Shown: positions 42,281-51,991 of the stretch, piece by piece | Position numbering within the stretch: the first letter of the stretch is position 1 | Layout: each line of letters starts with the position of its first letter | Notes under the pieces: generated by a model | Databases searched by the model: none | What the model was told of the DNA's origin: nothing | The model's input: the letters and a program-made list of their open reading frames with translations, nothing else | Program-made: the position numbers and the translations under genes | Origin: Planctomycetaceae bacterium | Lineage (GTDB): Bacteria > Planctomycetota > Phycisphaerae > Phycisphaerales > SM1A02 | Direction: 5' to 3' | NCBI GenBank assembly: GCA_947490615.1 | Contig: CANLHK010000005.1 | Span: 124,001-188,000 of the forward strand | DNA length: 64,000 nt

Positions 42281-44905
42281 ATGCGATTCGATAAGTTCAC
42301 CACCCTCGCGCAAGAAGCTCTCTCGGCGGCCCAACAGTCGGCGATCGGTTCGGGGCACTCTGAGCTCACGCCGTTGCACTTGCTTGCTGCCTTGCTCGCT
42401 GAGAAGGGTTCGTCGACGGCGACCCTGCTGCAGAAGGCAGGCTTTGATCCAGCCCGCACACTCGAGGTCACCTCGATCGAGCTGCGTCGATTGCCCAAGG
42501 TGCAGGGCGGAACCAACGGCAACGCTTCCCGCGAGTTCATCGAGTTGATCGCCACCGCCGAGCGCGAGGCGCAGCGCATGAAGGACGCCTATGTCTCGAC
42601 CGAGCATCTCTTGCTCGGACTGGCCGAGGTCAAGAGCGGCGCGAAAGAAGTGCTCTCGACACTTGGAGTGAGTCGCGCCCGCGTGCAGTCGGCCATCGAG
42701 GCGATTCGAAAGTCTTCGGGTGTGACCAATGTCGCCGACCAGAACGCAGAATCCAATTACGAAGCGCTCAAGAAGTACGGCATTGATCTCGTCGAGAAGG
42801 CGCAGCAAGGGAAGATCGATCCCGTCATCGGACGCGATGAAGAGATCCGTCGCTGCATGCAGGTCCTCTCGCGTCGCACCAAGAACAATCCTGTCCTCAT
42901 CGGTGAACCTGGCGTCGGCAAGACCGCCATTGCTGAAGGACTCGCACTTCGCATCGTCAATGGCGATTGCCCTGAGTCGATGCGCGATGCGCGCATCGTG
43001 GCGTTGGATGTCGGACAACTCCTCGCAGGCGCGAAGTACCGCGGTGAGTTCGAAGAGCGACTCAAGGCCGTGCTGCGCGAAGTCGCGTCGAGTGAGGGCC
43101 GCATCATCGTCTTCATCGATGAGCTCCACACCATCGTGAGCGCTGGTCAGAGTGAAGGCGCGGTTGGTGCGGGACAGTTGCTCAAGCCCGCGTTGGCGCG
43201 AGGCGAAATGCGCTGCATCGGTGCCACCACGCTCGATGAGTACCGCAAGCATGTCGAGAAGGACCCCGCCTTCGAGCGCCGTTTCCAGCCGGTCTTTGTG
43301 GGCGAGCCGAGTGTCGAGGACACCATTGCGATTCTGCGCGGACTGAAGTCGCGCTACGAAACCCACCACGGTGTGCGCATCCAAGATGGCGCCATCGTGT
43401 CGGCCGCGACGCTCTCGCGGCGCTACATCGCCGACCGCTTTCTTCCCGACAAGGCGATCGATCTGCTCGATGAGGCAGCCTCACGCCTGCGCATCGAGAA
43501 CGACTCGATCCCCGCTGAACTTGACGAAGTGCGGCGCAAGATCATGCAACTCGAGATCGAACGCGAAGCGCTCAAGCTCGAGAAGGACGCCGAGAGTAAG
43601 AAGCGGCTCGGCGCCATCGAAGCCGAACTCGCGGAGCACAACGAAACCAATCGCGGCATGTCAGCGCGCTGGGAACTGGAAAAGAAGGAGCTCGACGCGG
43701 TCAAGGAACTCAAGAGCGCCATGGAGCGCAAGCACACCGAGCTCGACCAGGCCAAGCGCCGCGGTGATTTCGAAGGAGCTTCGCGCATTCAGTACGGCGA
43801 TTTGCGCGATCTCGAGAAGCGACTCGTCAAAGCCGAGGAGTCGTTCCGTACGCGCCAGGCCGACGGCACCGCGATGGTGAAGGAAGAAGTCGACAGCGAG
43901 CAGATCGCCGAAGTCATCGCCAAGTGGACGGGCATTCCGCTGGCCAAACTCATCGAGAGTGAGCGCGAGAAGCTCTTGCACATGGAGCAGGACCTCGCGC
44001 AGCGCGTCATCGGTCAACGCGAAGCCGTCACCGCCGTCAGCGAAGCGGTTCGCCGCAGCCGCGCCGGACTTGGTGAGGCCAATCGCCCGATCGGATCGTT
44101 CCTCTTCCTCGGTCCAACGGGCGTCGGAAAGACCGAGCTCTGCAAGGCGCTCGCGATGTACCTCTTTGATACTGAAGAGGCGATCGTGCGCATCGACATG
44201 AGCGAGTACATGGAGCAGCACGCCGTCTCGCGGCTCATCGGCTCACCTCCTGGTTATGTCGGACACGATGAGGGCGGCCAACTCACTGAGCGAGTTCGCC
44301 GTCGACCCTACAGCGTCGTGTTGTTTGACGAGATGGAGAAGGCGCATCCCGATGTGTCGAACATCCTGCTGCAGGTGCTCGACGATGGCCGACTGACCGA
44401 CGGACAGGGACGCACCGTCGACTTCTCGAACACCATCATCGTCATGACTTCGAACCTTGGGTCGCACGCGATCTTGGAGATGACTGAGCGACATGAAGAC
44501 GAGGCGGTCATCGAGGCGCATGTGCGCGGCATCCTCAAGAAGCACCTGCGGCCCGAGCTTCTCAACCGCATCGATGAGACGGTGATCTTCCACGCACTTG
44601 GTCGTGAGCAACTCAGCGGCATCGTGGAGATTCAACTGGGGAATCTTCGTAAGCGCCTCGCCGCGCGCGGCATCACGCTCGGCGTGAGCGCTGCGGCAAC
44701 CCAAGCGCTTGCCTCCGAGGGCTACGACCCGCAGTTCGGCGCGCGACCGCTCAAGCGCGTCATCCAACAACGCATCGAGAACGCCCTCGCGGGCAAGATC
44801 CTCGCGGGTGAAATCGGCGACGGAGACACGGTCAAGGTCGAGTACCAGGGCAAGAGCTTTACCTTTACGAAGGTCGCTTCACCCTCGACACAGACGGCCA
44901 GATAA
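42281..44905 (+). CDS. clpB: ATP-dependent disaggregase ClpB
   Basis: Hexameric AAA+ chaperone that pulls proteins out of aggregates with DnaK. The 874 residues contain an N-terminal Clp repeat domain (about 1-145). The first AAA module has Walker [16 protein letters not shown] near 208 and [15 protein letters not shown] near 272. The middle coiled-coil domain spans about 410-525. The second AAA module has Walker [16 protein letters not shown] near 611 and [16 protein letters not shown] near 679. The C-terminal substrate domain follows. AAAGG precedes the ATG (gaaaggactctc). The 170-base upstream region shows no CIRCE element or convincing heat-shock promoter. Confidence 0.96.
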   Translation: MRFDKFTTLAQEALSAAQQSAIGSGHSELTPLHLLAALLAEKGSSTATLLQKAGFDPARTLEVTSIELRRLPKVQGGTNGNASREFIELIATAEREAQRMKDAYVSTEHLLLGLAEVKSGAKEVLSTLGVSRARVQSAIEAIRKSSGVTNVADQNAESNYEALKKYGIDLVEKAQQGKIDPVIGRDEEIRRCMQVLSRRTKNNPVLIGEPGVGKTAIAEGLALRIVNGDCPESMRDARIVALDVGQLLAGAKYRGEFEERLKAVLREVASSEGRIIVFIDELHTIVSAGQSEGAVGAGQLLKPALARGEMRCIGATTLDEYRKHVEKDPAFERRFQPVFVGEPSVEDTIAILRGLKSRYETHHGVRIQDGAIVSAATLSRRYIADRFLPDKAIDLLDEAASRLRIENDSIPAELDEVRRKIMQLEIEREALKLEKDAESKKRLGAIEAELAEHNETNRGMSARWELEKKELDAVKELKSAMERKHTELDQAKRRGDFEGASRIQYGDLRDLEKRLVKAEESFRTRQADGTAMVKEEVDSEQIAEVIAKWTGIPLAKLIESEREKLLHMEQDLAQRVIGQREAVTAVSEAVRRSRAGLGEANRPIGSFLFLGPTGVGKTELCKALAMYLFDTEEAIVRIDMSEYMEQHAVSRLIGSPPGYVGHDEGGQLTERVRRRPYSVVLFDEMEKAHPDVSNILLQVLDDGRLTDGQGRTVDFSNTIIVMTSNLGSHAILEMTERHEDEAVIEAHVRGILKKHLRPELLNRIDETVIFHALGREQLSGIVEIQLGNLRKRLAARGITLGVSAAATQALASEGYDPQFGARPLKRVIQQRIENALAGKILAGEIGDGDTVKVEYQGKSFTFTKVASPSTQTAR

Positions 44906-44965
44906 ACCGCAAGGGTTCGGCGTGAACCGACTTGACGAATCCGCCGAGATTGCGACGCTGTTGGG

Positions 44966-46060
44966 ATGATCTCACTCTTCGCCTGCGCGATCCTCGCCTG
45001 CGCGGTTCCACCTCTTCCCGCGCCCAAGCCCTCGGCCGAGCGTGCGCTCTTTCCCATCGACCCAGTGATCTTGCTTGGCTCGGGTGAGAAGATGGAAGGC
45101 GTTGCCACCCGCGAGGCGAACTACGGCGGCTTTCGTTATCGATTCGCCACCGAAGCCTCGCAGCGCGCCTTTGCGGCGACGCCCACACGCTTTGCCATCG
45201 GCATGGGTGGAGGCTGCGCCCGCATGGGTCCACTGAGTGGTCGTGGCGATGTCGCGCGCTACGAAGTGGTGAACGATCGACTCTACATCTTTGCCAGTGA
45301 CGCGTGCCGCGCCAGCTTCCTCAAGGATCCCAGCGCGTTTCTCGAAGTTGCCGACGCGCCGTTTCCAACCGACGCGCGTGGACTCGAACTTGCCGCCGTC
45401 GCGCGACGCTGGCTGCGCGCTGATGCTGCGTGCCCGAGCGAGATCGTCGTCACTGATCACCAAGAAGTGAAGTCGGGCGAGGAGATGCACAAGACGCGCG
45501 ATGAGGTTCGGCTCTCACCGAATCTCCTGTTCACCACGCTCAACGCGTGGGACGAGAGCGTCTGGTGGACGACCGCGTCGCTCGTTGAGAGCGCCGTCAC
45601 GGACACGCCGACGCACTTCATGCGTTCGACCGTGCAGGGCGAACAACTGCTCGACGACTCACAGCTCGCTGCGTTTCGTCGCGTGGCGATGGTGGAGCCG
45701 TTGTTCCTCTCGCGCCTCCTGCTGCAATCCGATGTGAAACTCGCCGGCGGCGGCGCTGCTGAGTGGAAGGTCGGCGATCGCACGCTGACAGGAGAGATCC
45801 TCAAGATCCACTGGAAAGAGGTCACCGTCGAATGGCTCATCAAGGCCGCGACAGGGCAGCCGATGGCGCAGCGCGCGATGAAGCGCTCACGCGACGCGCG
45901 CTTTGCGCAGGTCACCGAAGCGTTCTCCGATTGGAACGACAAGGCAGGCGTGCGCATTCCTATGACGCGCAGTGATGGCGTGGTGACCCGTCGATTCGAC
46001 AGCGTCGAGAGCGACTGCGACCCGAAGGTCCCTGAGGCACCAGCGACTCCCGCCGAGTAG
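44966..46060 (+). CDS. Exported protein with two YHS-like modules (hypothetical)
   Basis: A 364-residue protein I can only partly describe. The N-terminus MISLFACAILACAVPPLP is a signal peptide with a possible lipobox (ILAC). Two similar short modules follow, FRYRFATEASQRAFAATPTR near 53 and LYIFASDACRASFLKDPSAF near 100. Both have the Y-x-F-A-S/T-x-A-x-x-x-F-x-x-x-P pattern of YHS/TRASH metal-binding units, and a C-x-R-M-G sequence lies between them. The C-terminal part (about 150-350) resembles an outer-membrane lipoprotein-sorting-like beta fold (DRTLTGEILKIHWKEVTVEW). A role in handling metal or redox cofactors in the periplasm is possible but unproven. It follows clpB by 60 bases. Confidence 0.65.
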   Translation: MISLFACAILACAVPPLPAPKPSAERALFPIDPVILLGSGEKMEGVATREANYGGFRYRFATEASQRAFAATPTRFAIGMGGGCARMGPLSGRGDVARYEVVNDRLYIFASDACRASFLKDPSAFLEVADAPFPTDARGLELAAVARRWLRADAACPSEIVVTDHQEVKSGEEMHKTRDEVRLSPNLLFTTLNAWDESVWWTTASLVESAVTDTPTHFMRSTVQGEQLLDDSQLAAFRRVAMVEPLFLSRLLLQSDVKLAGGGAAEWKVGDRTLTGEILKIHWKEVTVEWLIKAATGQPMAQRAMKRSRDARFAQVTEAFSDWNDKAGVRIPMTRSDGVVTRRFDSVESDCDPKVPEAPATPAE

Positions 46061-46072
46061 CGCGCGCAGCGT

Positions 46073-46855
46073 CTACCGTCGCGCCGCGCGCTCGGACTCG
46101 ATGCGCTCGACGACGCGTTCCAATTCAGTGGGCTTGATGGCGAAGCTGCCGACGAACGGCCGGCCATGCGCTACGAGTACGAGAAAGCAAGTGGCGATCG
46201 CCACCGACACCAAACTCAGAGCGAGAATTCGACCGCGGGGCGCTTCACCATGGAGCGCGCCGATGGACAGCAGCAACAACACGCCGAGCATCACCACGAC
46301 AATCCAGCGAAGCGGTGACATGTAGACGAGACCTTCGCGAAGCCGAAGGTCTCGCGCATCGCCCGCGCGATCAACGGCCGCCAACAACTCAGCGTCAGGC
46401 CACTGAGCCACTTCGCGCCGCAGCGCAGTGAACTCCGTTGGCCGTGTCCGCGATGCCTTGGCGTCACTGAGCGTTGGCCACTCCACATCGATGAGGTGGC
46501 GCGCGTACTTTTGCACTCGGTCGGGGATGGCTGCGACATCCACAAGAACCTCGGACGCCTGCGCGACATCAAGAACCGATTGCAACGCCGACGCCTCATC
46601 AAGCACCGCACCGCGCACGCGATCGCCGCGATCCCAGATCCACACCGCATTGAACGAGATCAAGAGGCCGAAGGAGAGCGCGATCTGCGAGGTCACTTCT
46701 GCTTCGAACTTGCCGAGCCTTCGCCCGTCGGGACCACAGATCCGCGGCACCGCCACGCGATGCACCGCGTAGGCAACGCCGCCCCAAAACGCCGCGACAA
46801 TCAGCGCAAGAAATACCGTCGGAAGCGCGAGGAGCCAGTCAATGAGCGGGTACAT
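46073..46855 (-). CDS. DUF4239-type (bestrophin-like) membrane protein
   Basis: Membrane protein of 260 residues from the ATG at 46855. There are two N-terminal hydrophobic spans (LALPTVFLALIVAAFWGGVA near 10 and SQIALSFGLLISFNAVWIWD near 58). A cytoplasmic helical stretch spans about 80-175, and two C-terminal spans follow (WIVVVMLGVLLLLSIGALHG near 188 and ILALSLVSVAIATCFLVLVA near 213). It ends with a motif resembling the family's P-F-x-G (GRPFVGSFAIKPTELERVVE). This layout matches DUF4239, relatives of bestrophin-like channels with no assigned function. It diverges from the glycosyltransferase gene, and only 22 bases separate the starts. Confidence 0.7.
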   Translation of the reverse strand: MYPLIDWLLALPTVFLALIVAAFWGGVAYAVHRVAVPRICGPDGRRLGKFEAEVTSQIALSFGLLISFNAVWIWDRGDRVRGAVLDEASALQSVLDVAQASEVLVDVAAIPDRVQKYARHLIDVEWPTLSDAKASRTRPTEFTALRREVAQWPDAELLAAVDRAGDARDLRLREGLVYMSPLRWIVVVMLGVLLLLSIGALHGEAPRGRILALSLVSVAIATCFLVLVAHGRPFVGSFAIKPTELERVVERIESERAARR

Positions 46856-46877
46856 GCAGCCAAGGTACCATCGGGTG

Positions 46878-48728
46878 ATGCACGCACTGCTTGGGAGCTT
46901 CGGCACACAGCGCCCCGTTCGCAAGCAGGACTCGTGGCTCCTCAGCGCGCTCATCGTGATGCTGCTGGCCGCGTGCGTGTTTCTCGTCGGCCTCCGCGCG
47001 CTTCCCGTCACCGATCGTGATGAACCGCGTTTCGCGCAGGCTTCGCGACAGATGGCCCAGAGCAGCGCGCTGGCCGATTGGGTGATCCCGCGCGTCGGTG
47101 ATGAGATCCGTCTCAAGAAGCCGCCGCTCATCTATTGGATCCAAGCACCAACCGTCCTGTTACTCACAGGTGGCGACCCATCGCGTGACGCGATCTGGAT
47201 GTATCGACTGCCGAGTGCCCTCGCTGCGACGCTCGCGGCGCTCGCGACACTCTGGCTCGGACGCAGAATGTTCGGCGGCAACACAGGGCTTCTCGCAGCG
47301 TGCCTTCTGGTTGTCTCGCCTGTGATCGTGACCGATTGCCACATGGCGCGCGCCGATGAACTCCTCCTCGCGACGACCACACTCGCGTGTTGCGTGCTCT
47401 GGACACTCTGGCGCACGCATCGACTAGGACGACGACCCAGCATCGCGGCGGTCACGCTCTTCTGGTTCTGCGTCGGGCTCGGCGTGCTCGCCAAAGGGCC
47501 AATCACGCCGTTTGTCGTGGGAACGACCGCACTCTGCTGCGCAGCTGCACGGCGCGATTGGATCTTCTTATGGAGACTGCGCCCGATCCTCGGCGTTGCG
47601 GTGCTGGCCGCACTCGGCGCGCCGTGGTTGTATCTCGCGGTGCGCGAAGTCGGATGGGAGACGCTGCAGGCCGCGTTCAGTAAGGAAGTGCTGCAGCGTG
47701 CGCAAGAAGGCGCGGAGGGCCACGCCGCGCCGCCCGGCTACTACCTCATCACACTCATGGCCTTCTTCTTCCCGGGCGCGCTGTTGGCGGCGCTTGGATT
47801 TGAGCGCCTGCTCAAGCGCGCGTTTGCGGTGCGACACACCAAGGGCGCACGGCTCTTCGCGCGCGTGAAGACGCGGTTGAGTAGCACGCGCGGCCGCGAC
47901 GCCGAGTTGTTTCTCATCTGCTGGATCGTTCCCACTTGGATCGCCTTCGAGTTGGTGGTGACGAAGTTCCCGCACTACATCCTTCCGATCTATCCCGCGT
48001 TGGCACTCATGGTCGCGCGACTCGCACTTGGCGGACTGCGCGCGCTCCCCAAGCCGCTCAACGCGGGCGACCGATTCACCGCGAACGCGTGGTTCGTGGT
48101 TGGACTGTTGCTCTCGGGTGCAGGCGCGGGACTCTTCGCGTGGCTCGTCGCGAGTGGGCGCGCGGCCGACGCGACCAGCGCGTGGCCGACGATGGCGTCA
48201 CGCGACTTCGTGTCGATCGCGCTGGCGAGCGCGGCGACGCTTGGTGCACTCCTGCTGCTGTGGAACGCGTGGCGCTCGGTGCGCAACGGTGCACTCACGC
48301 GTGGACTCCTCATGGCGATTCCTGCGACGGTGCTCGCTGAGGTCGCCCTCTTTGGAGTCTGGCTTCCCAATGCGACCTTTGTGTGGAACACGCCGCGCAT
48401 CGTGGGACTGGTCGCCCAAGACGCAGGAATCTCGCCTGCAGACGCTGGTTTCCCACGCATCGGTGGCGTGGGCTATGTCGAAGACTCGCTGCTCTGGACG
48501 ACGCGCAATCGACTCGATCGTCTCGGCGATAGCGTGACTGAGCAGAGCCGACCGCGGATCGAAGCGTGGTGTCGCGACCATCCGACGGGCTACCTCTTGA
48601 TTCCGCGCACGGAGGTCGGAGAGTTCACACAGTTCGGTCGCGTGATCGGCGAGGTCGACGGTTTCAACTACTCCGACGGCACTCCCGTTTCTCATGCAGT
48701 CCTTCGCGTGAACCCGCGCGCGCCATGA
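46878..48728 (+). CDS. ArnT/PMT-like integral membrane glycosyltransferase
   Basis: GT-C fold transferase using a polyprenyl-phosphate sugar donor, related to ArnT and protein O-mannosyltransferases. From the ATG at 46878 it has 616 residues with about twelve membrane spans. The first outer loop carries the family's catalytic Asp/Glu region (PVTDRDEPRFAQASRQMAQS near 46) and KKPPLIYWIQAPTVLLLTGG near 81. HMARADELLLATTTL lies near 157. The C-terminal 100 residues are soluble and periplasmic. An in-frame upstream ATG at 46842 would overlap the divergent gene's start and is less likely. The acceptor (lipid A, protein or exopolysaccharide) is unknown. The zinc-ribbon gene overlaps its stop by ATGA. 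Confidence 0.82.
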   Translation: MHALLGSFGTQRPVRKQDSWLLSALIVMLLAACVFLVGLRALPVTDRDEPRFAQASRQMAQSSALADWVIPRVGDEIRLKKPPLIYWIQAPTVLLLTGGDPSRDAIWMYRLPSALAATLAALATLWLGRRMFGGNTGLLAACLLVVSPVIVTDCHMARADELLLATTTLACCVLWTLWRTHRLGRRPSIAAVTLFWFCVGLGVLAKGPITPFVVGTTALCCAAARRDWIFLWRLRPILGVAVLAALGAPWLYLAVREVGWETLQAAFSKEVLQRAQEGAEGHAAPPGYYLITLMAFFFPGALLAALGFERLLKRAFAVRHTKGARLFARVKTRLSSTRGRDAELFLICWIVPTWIAFELVVTKFPHYILPIYPALALMVARLALGGLRALPKPLNAGDRFTANAWFVVGLLLSGAGAGLFAWLVASGRAADATSAWPTMASRDFVSIALASAATLGALLLLWNAWRSVRNGALTRGLLMAIPATVLAEVALFGVWLPNATFVWNTPRIVGLVAQDAGISPADAGFPRIGGVGYVEDSLLWTTRNRLDRLGDSVTEQSRPRIEAWCRDHPTGYLLIPRTEVGEFTQFGRVIGEVDGFNYSDGTPVSHAVLRVNPRAP

Positions 48729-50938
48729 ACTACCTCCTGATTCCAGCTTGGGTGTTCAGCAACCTCATGTATGCGGGGGCGCTGTTGGCGCTCGCTGCAG
48801 GGGTTGTGCTGACGATTGGCTTGTTCACCGCGCGTCGCGGATGGGAACCGCGCTGTAGAAAGTGCGCGCACGATCTGAGGTCGATCGATCCAGCCAAGCG
48901 TGGTTGCCTCGAGTGTGGCGCGGATCTCACCAAACGCAGAGCCGTGCTGACGGGGCGACGCAGCGTGCGACCTGTAGTGACCTCAGTGGGTTGTGTGCTC
49001 CTCGCATTGGCCGCGCTCACCAGTTGGAAGCTCGACGCGCAGGGTGTGATGGCACTGCGGGTGGCGCTGGTTGGATCGATGCCGACGCAGACGCTCATCG
49101 ACATGATGTTCGAGCAGACGGACGCCACGGGCATCGTGGGCAGCGCGCTGCGCAAGCGCGTGCGCGCCACGCCCGCGCCGCGCCAGATTCCGACTGGCGC
49201 ACTACTCGCAGCGGTGCTCCACGCGGCCGATCGCTGCGAGGAAGCAGGTCGGCGACCACTCTCTGCGGTGCTGCAGTCCGAAGCGACATTCCTCGTCGAC
49301 GCTCTCGATGCGGACGAACGCAGCAGGCTCATTGACCTCGCGATCGAAGAACTCCTTCAGAGTGATGGAGAGAAGAGTTCGCGTTACCAACTCGCGGTCG
49401 CCATCGACCGGCAGCGCGAGTCGAGCGGCGCCGCGTACGCACTCCTCATCGAACGATTGAACACGACACCCGCAGGGCGCCGCGTGCTCGCGCTCAAGCC
49501 GTCCGCAGCAGGCGTGCTCTCGAGCGGAGAGGTGGAACGGATCGCGCTGTGGCGGCGACTCACACCGCCAAGCAACCGCGGCTTCAACGACTATGGCGAC
49601 CAAGCCTACGGGCTCGTGTTGGCTGAAGCCATGCTCGAAGCACTCGACGGATCGGGACAAAGGGTCATGCTCGCATCGATCCCGAGGACGCACACGGGGA
49701 TGCCGCGCGAGAACGGCGCTGGTTGCGATCTGTTGATCGACGCACCACCTGGAAAGTACCGACTGCATCTCACGGGGGCAGTCGCGGAGTCGGTGCTGCT
49801 GCCACGCGCGAAGCACTCATTCGACACCCCCGCCGTGCTCACGGTCGAAGAGGCGCTCAAGCTCGATGGAGCGGTGCCTTACGCGGAGAGCTGCGAAGTG
49901 GAGGTCGGCCCGCCTGCGATCGTCGCGCGCGTGTTCACCGATGCGCCTGAGCTCGCTGCGCGCGTTGCGCAGCTCATGGGGACCTGCCGTCTCGCGCTCG
50001 ACGACGGCGAAGTGTCCATCGTTCTTGATTCGCTGCTCTCGTCGTCCTACCAAGGTCGATCAGATGACGCCGATGGTTTCCCTTCCATGATGGCCACCGT
50101 CTCGGCTCGCCAAGGATCGCGCGCCTGGCCCGTTGGTCAGTTTTCCACGGCATCAGGCGGTTACAGCGCTGGAATGCACGCGCTTTCCTCCGAGCTGCGC
50201 ACGAACGAGCCGTTTGATCTCGTGATCGAGCCGCAGACCGCGCTGAACTGTGGGAGAGGCGGACCGCGGTGGGATCCGACGCCTCAGGGTGCGTGGGGCC
50301 GCGCGATCCCCGCGTTTGTGTGGTGCAACTTCACACTCCATTTCGAGAACGCCGTCACCTTGCCGAAGGTCGAAACGCAACGCCTGCCGCTCCTGCCTTC
50401 CGTCGGCACGGCACGCGTCGATGATGCGACGCGTCGCGTGATCGAAGGGTGGGCTGCAACGCTCGACGGCGACATTGATCGCGGCAGCCAAATGGCGCGA
50501 CGCGGCCAGCCCCCTCCGATCGCTCGATCCATTGGGCTTGCTGGCGCTGCCAAGTGGAACAACTCGCCAAACAATGCCGAGAGTTTCGAGCTCCTCTTCG
50601 ACTGGCCCAAAGACCTCTGCCTCAGCGGATGGTTCGAACTTCGCACGACTGATCGCTTGGCCGCGCCGAGTCGACCTGTGTTCGGTCCGATGGGTCACGG
50701 TGGCACGGTCACCCCGATGATGCCCGTGTTCGCGGTGTCCGATGACGACATGCTCATCGTCCGCTACACACCCGATGCGCGCGTGGGCGCTGCGGATGGA
50801 AGCGGTCCGTTTGCCTATGTCGGCGCGCCGTTTGAAGTGCGCTTCGCTTCGAAAGGTGCCAAGCCCGAACTCGTGTGGCTCGATGGCGTGTCGGTACCCG
50901 CAGCGTCAGGCGCGGTCAAAGAAGTCACGACCCCGTGA
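48725..50938 (+). CDS. Membrane-anchored zinc-ribbon protein with large extracytoplasmic domain (hypothetical)
   Basis: A 737-residue protein of no family I recognise. It starts at 48725, overlapping the glycosyltransferase stop (ATGA), so the two are coupled. Layout: membrane span about 5-33; zinc ribbon with Cys44, Cys47, Cys61 and Cys64 (CRKCAHDLRS and CLECGADL); second span about 83-100; then about 630 residues outside the membrane. These have mostly beta character from about 200 onward. The zinc ribbon after a first membrane helix is a frequent module in planctomycete proteins. Its 3' end overlaps the convergent GAF gene by 33 bases. Function is unknown, and coupling to a glycosyltransferase hints at a cell-envelope role. 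Confidence 0.7.
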   Translation: MNYLLIPAWVFSNLMYAGALLALAAGVVLTIGLFTARRGWEPRCRKCAHDLRSIDPAKRGCLECGADLTKRRAVLTGRRSVRPVVTSVGCVLLALAALTSWKLDAQGVMALRVALVGSMPTQTLIDMMFEQTDATGIVGSALRKRVRATPAPRQIPTGALLAAVLHAADRCEEAGRRPLSAVLQSEATFLVDALDADERSRLIDLAIEELLQSDGEKSSRYQLAVAIDRQRESSGAAYALLIERLNTTPAGRRVLALKPSAAGVLSSGEVERIALWRRLTPPSNRGFNDYGDQAYGLVLAEAMLEALDGSGQRVMLASIPRTHTGMPRENGAGCDLLIDAPPGKYRLHLTGAVAESVLLPRAKHSFDTPAVLTVEEALKLDGAVPYAESCEVEVGPPAIVARVFTDAPELAARVAQLMGTCRLALDDGEVSIVLDSLLSSSYQGRSDDADGFPSMMATVSARQGSRAWPVGQFSTASGGYSAGMHALSSELRTNEPFDLVIEPQTALNCGRGGPRWDPTPQGAWGRAIPAFVWCNFTLHFENAVTLPKVETQRLPLLPSVGTARVDDATRRVIEGWAATLDGDIDRGSQMARRGQPPPIARSIGLAGAAKWNNSPNNAESFELLFDWPKDLCLSGWFELRTTDRLAAPSRPVFGPMGHGGTVTPMMPVFAVSDDDMLIVRYTPDARVGAADGSGPFAYVGAPFEVRFASKGAKPELVWLDGVSVPAASGAVKEVTTP

Positions 50939-51328
50939 CGCGATGGCGCACTCATCATCGTGCGTGAAAGTGCGCTCCGCCTTCGTCGCCACGCCGAGAA
51001 CGCCAAGCACGCGACCATCCGTCGCAAGCACGGGCACCGCGACACTTCCCGCAAGTCCCGTCGCGCGTGCGCCAGGCCGCACATCGCCCGTCGCGTCCTT
51101 CTGAATGTTGCAGGAGTTCACCGCACACTTGCGCTCAGCGGCGAGCCCCGCCATGCCCTTACCGATCGGCACCGTCCGCACGATGTCGAGCACAGGTTGG
51201 GGAATGCCGATGGCGCAGCGCAAGTGCAACACGCCGTCGGCGCCGATGGCGTGAAGCGTGCCGCTGTCGGCGCGAAGATCGGCCAGGAGCGAAGTGAGCA
51301 GCGTGAGATCGGCGGCAGAAGACTGCAT
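50906..51328 (-). CDS. GAF-domain protein
   Basis: A stand-alone GAF domain of 140 residues (start at 51328, with ATGs at 51355 and 51364 as alternatives). Visible GAF features are LHLRCAIGIPQPVLDIVRT near 35, VPIGKGMAGLAAERKCAVN near 55, and VAVPVLATDGRVLGVLGVAT near 98, ending in a helix. Such proteins bind small molecules or redox cofactors, including fRMsr-type methionine sulfoxide reductases. The single Cys pair here (CAVNSCN) does not let me assign that activity. It is the last gene of a minus-strand run (nagB-like, FG-GAP, DUF4287, GAF). Confidence 0.75.
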   Translation of the reverse strand: MQSSAADLTLLTSLLADLRADSGTLHAIGADGVLHLRCAIGIPQPVLDIVRTVPIGKGMAGLAAERKCAVNSCNIQKDATGDVRPGARATGLAGSVAVPVLATDGRVLGVLGVATKAERTFTHDDECAIASRGRDFFDRA

Positions 51329-51347
51329 GGCGCGGAGCGTAACGAGC

Positions 51348-51983
51348 TCACGCATCGGCGGCATAGGCGCGCATCAACGCCTTCTTCACGGTGTCGTCGA
51401 TCTCGTCGAGCGTCGCGATGTCCACGCGATGCGTGAGTCGGTCCTTCTTGGCAGTGCCGCCGGTGTCGACGAGGCGCTTGGTGAACTTCTCCCCTTTGAG
51501 CGCGAGTGAGAAACGCACGAACTTCCGATTAGGCGCGGCCACCTGCGCGAACACATGGTTTCGATACGCGGGAATGATCGTCTCGCACGGGGAGATACCG
51601 ACATCGGCGCCGCAGGCACGGCAGAGATCAAGAAGCGCGTCACCGACAGGCCGCAGATGCGCCTTGCCACCAGCAAACTGGGTGTCGACGAGTTCGGGGC
51701 AGCGCGCGAGGTAGCCCTCTTCCGTCGAGTCCCATGGATGCAGGTCGCCAAGTGAACGATCGGCAAGCCATGACGCGGAGTTCGAGCCGATGCCATGCTC
51801 GTCCTTGAGAAACGTACTGCGCGCCGCGCGGTCGCCACCCTTGCATTGCTTCTTGAGAACGCTGCACCACTCATCAAGCGTGCGACCCGTCTTGTCTTTG
51901 AGCTCGCGCTCCCACTTGATGAGCATGTGCACGCCCGAATGCACGCGGTAGAGAGGACGCTTGGTGGATCGAGTCTTGGCCAT
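51348..51983 (-). CDS. DUF4287/DUF5655 domain protein
   Basis: A 211-residue cytoplasmic protein from the ATG at 51983. The first 70 residues (HMLIKWERELKDKTGRTLDE and WLKDEHGIGSN-like sequence) match the helical DUF4287 layout. The remainder (DALLDLCRACGADVGISPCE, then NHVFAQVAAPNRKFVRFSLA, ending VDIATLDEIDDTVKKALMRA) matches DUF5655. The pair usually occurs as a single unit whose role is uncharacterised, possibly DNA or nucleotide related. It begins about 8 bases after the FG-GAP gene stop. Confidence 0.75.
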   Translation of the reverse strand: MAKTRSTKRPLYRVHSGVHMLIKWERELKDKTGRTLDEWCSVLKKQCKGGDRAARSTFLKDEHGIGSNSASWLADRSLGDLHPWDSTEEGYLARCPELVDTQFAGGKAHLRPVGDALLDLCRACGADVGISPCETIIPAYRNHVFAQVAAPNRKFVRFSLALKGEKFTKRLVDTGGTAKKDRLTHRVDIATLDEIDDTVKKALMRAYAADA

Positions 51984-51991
51984 AGGACTCC

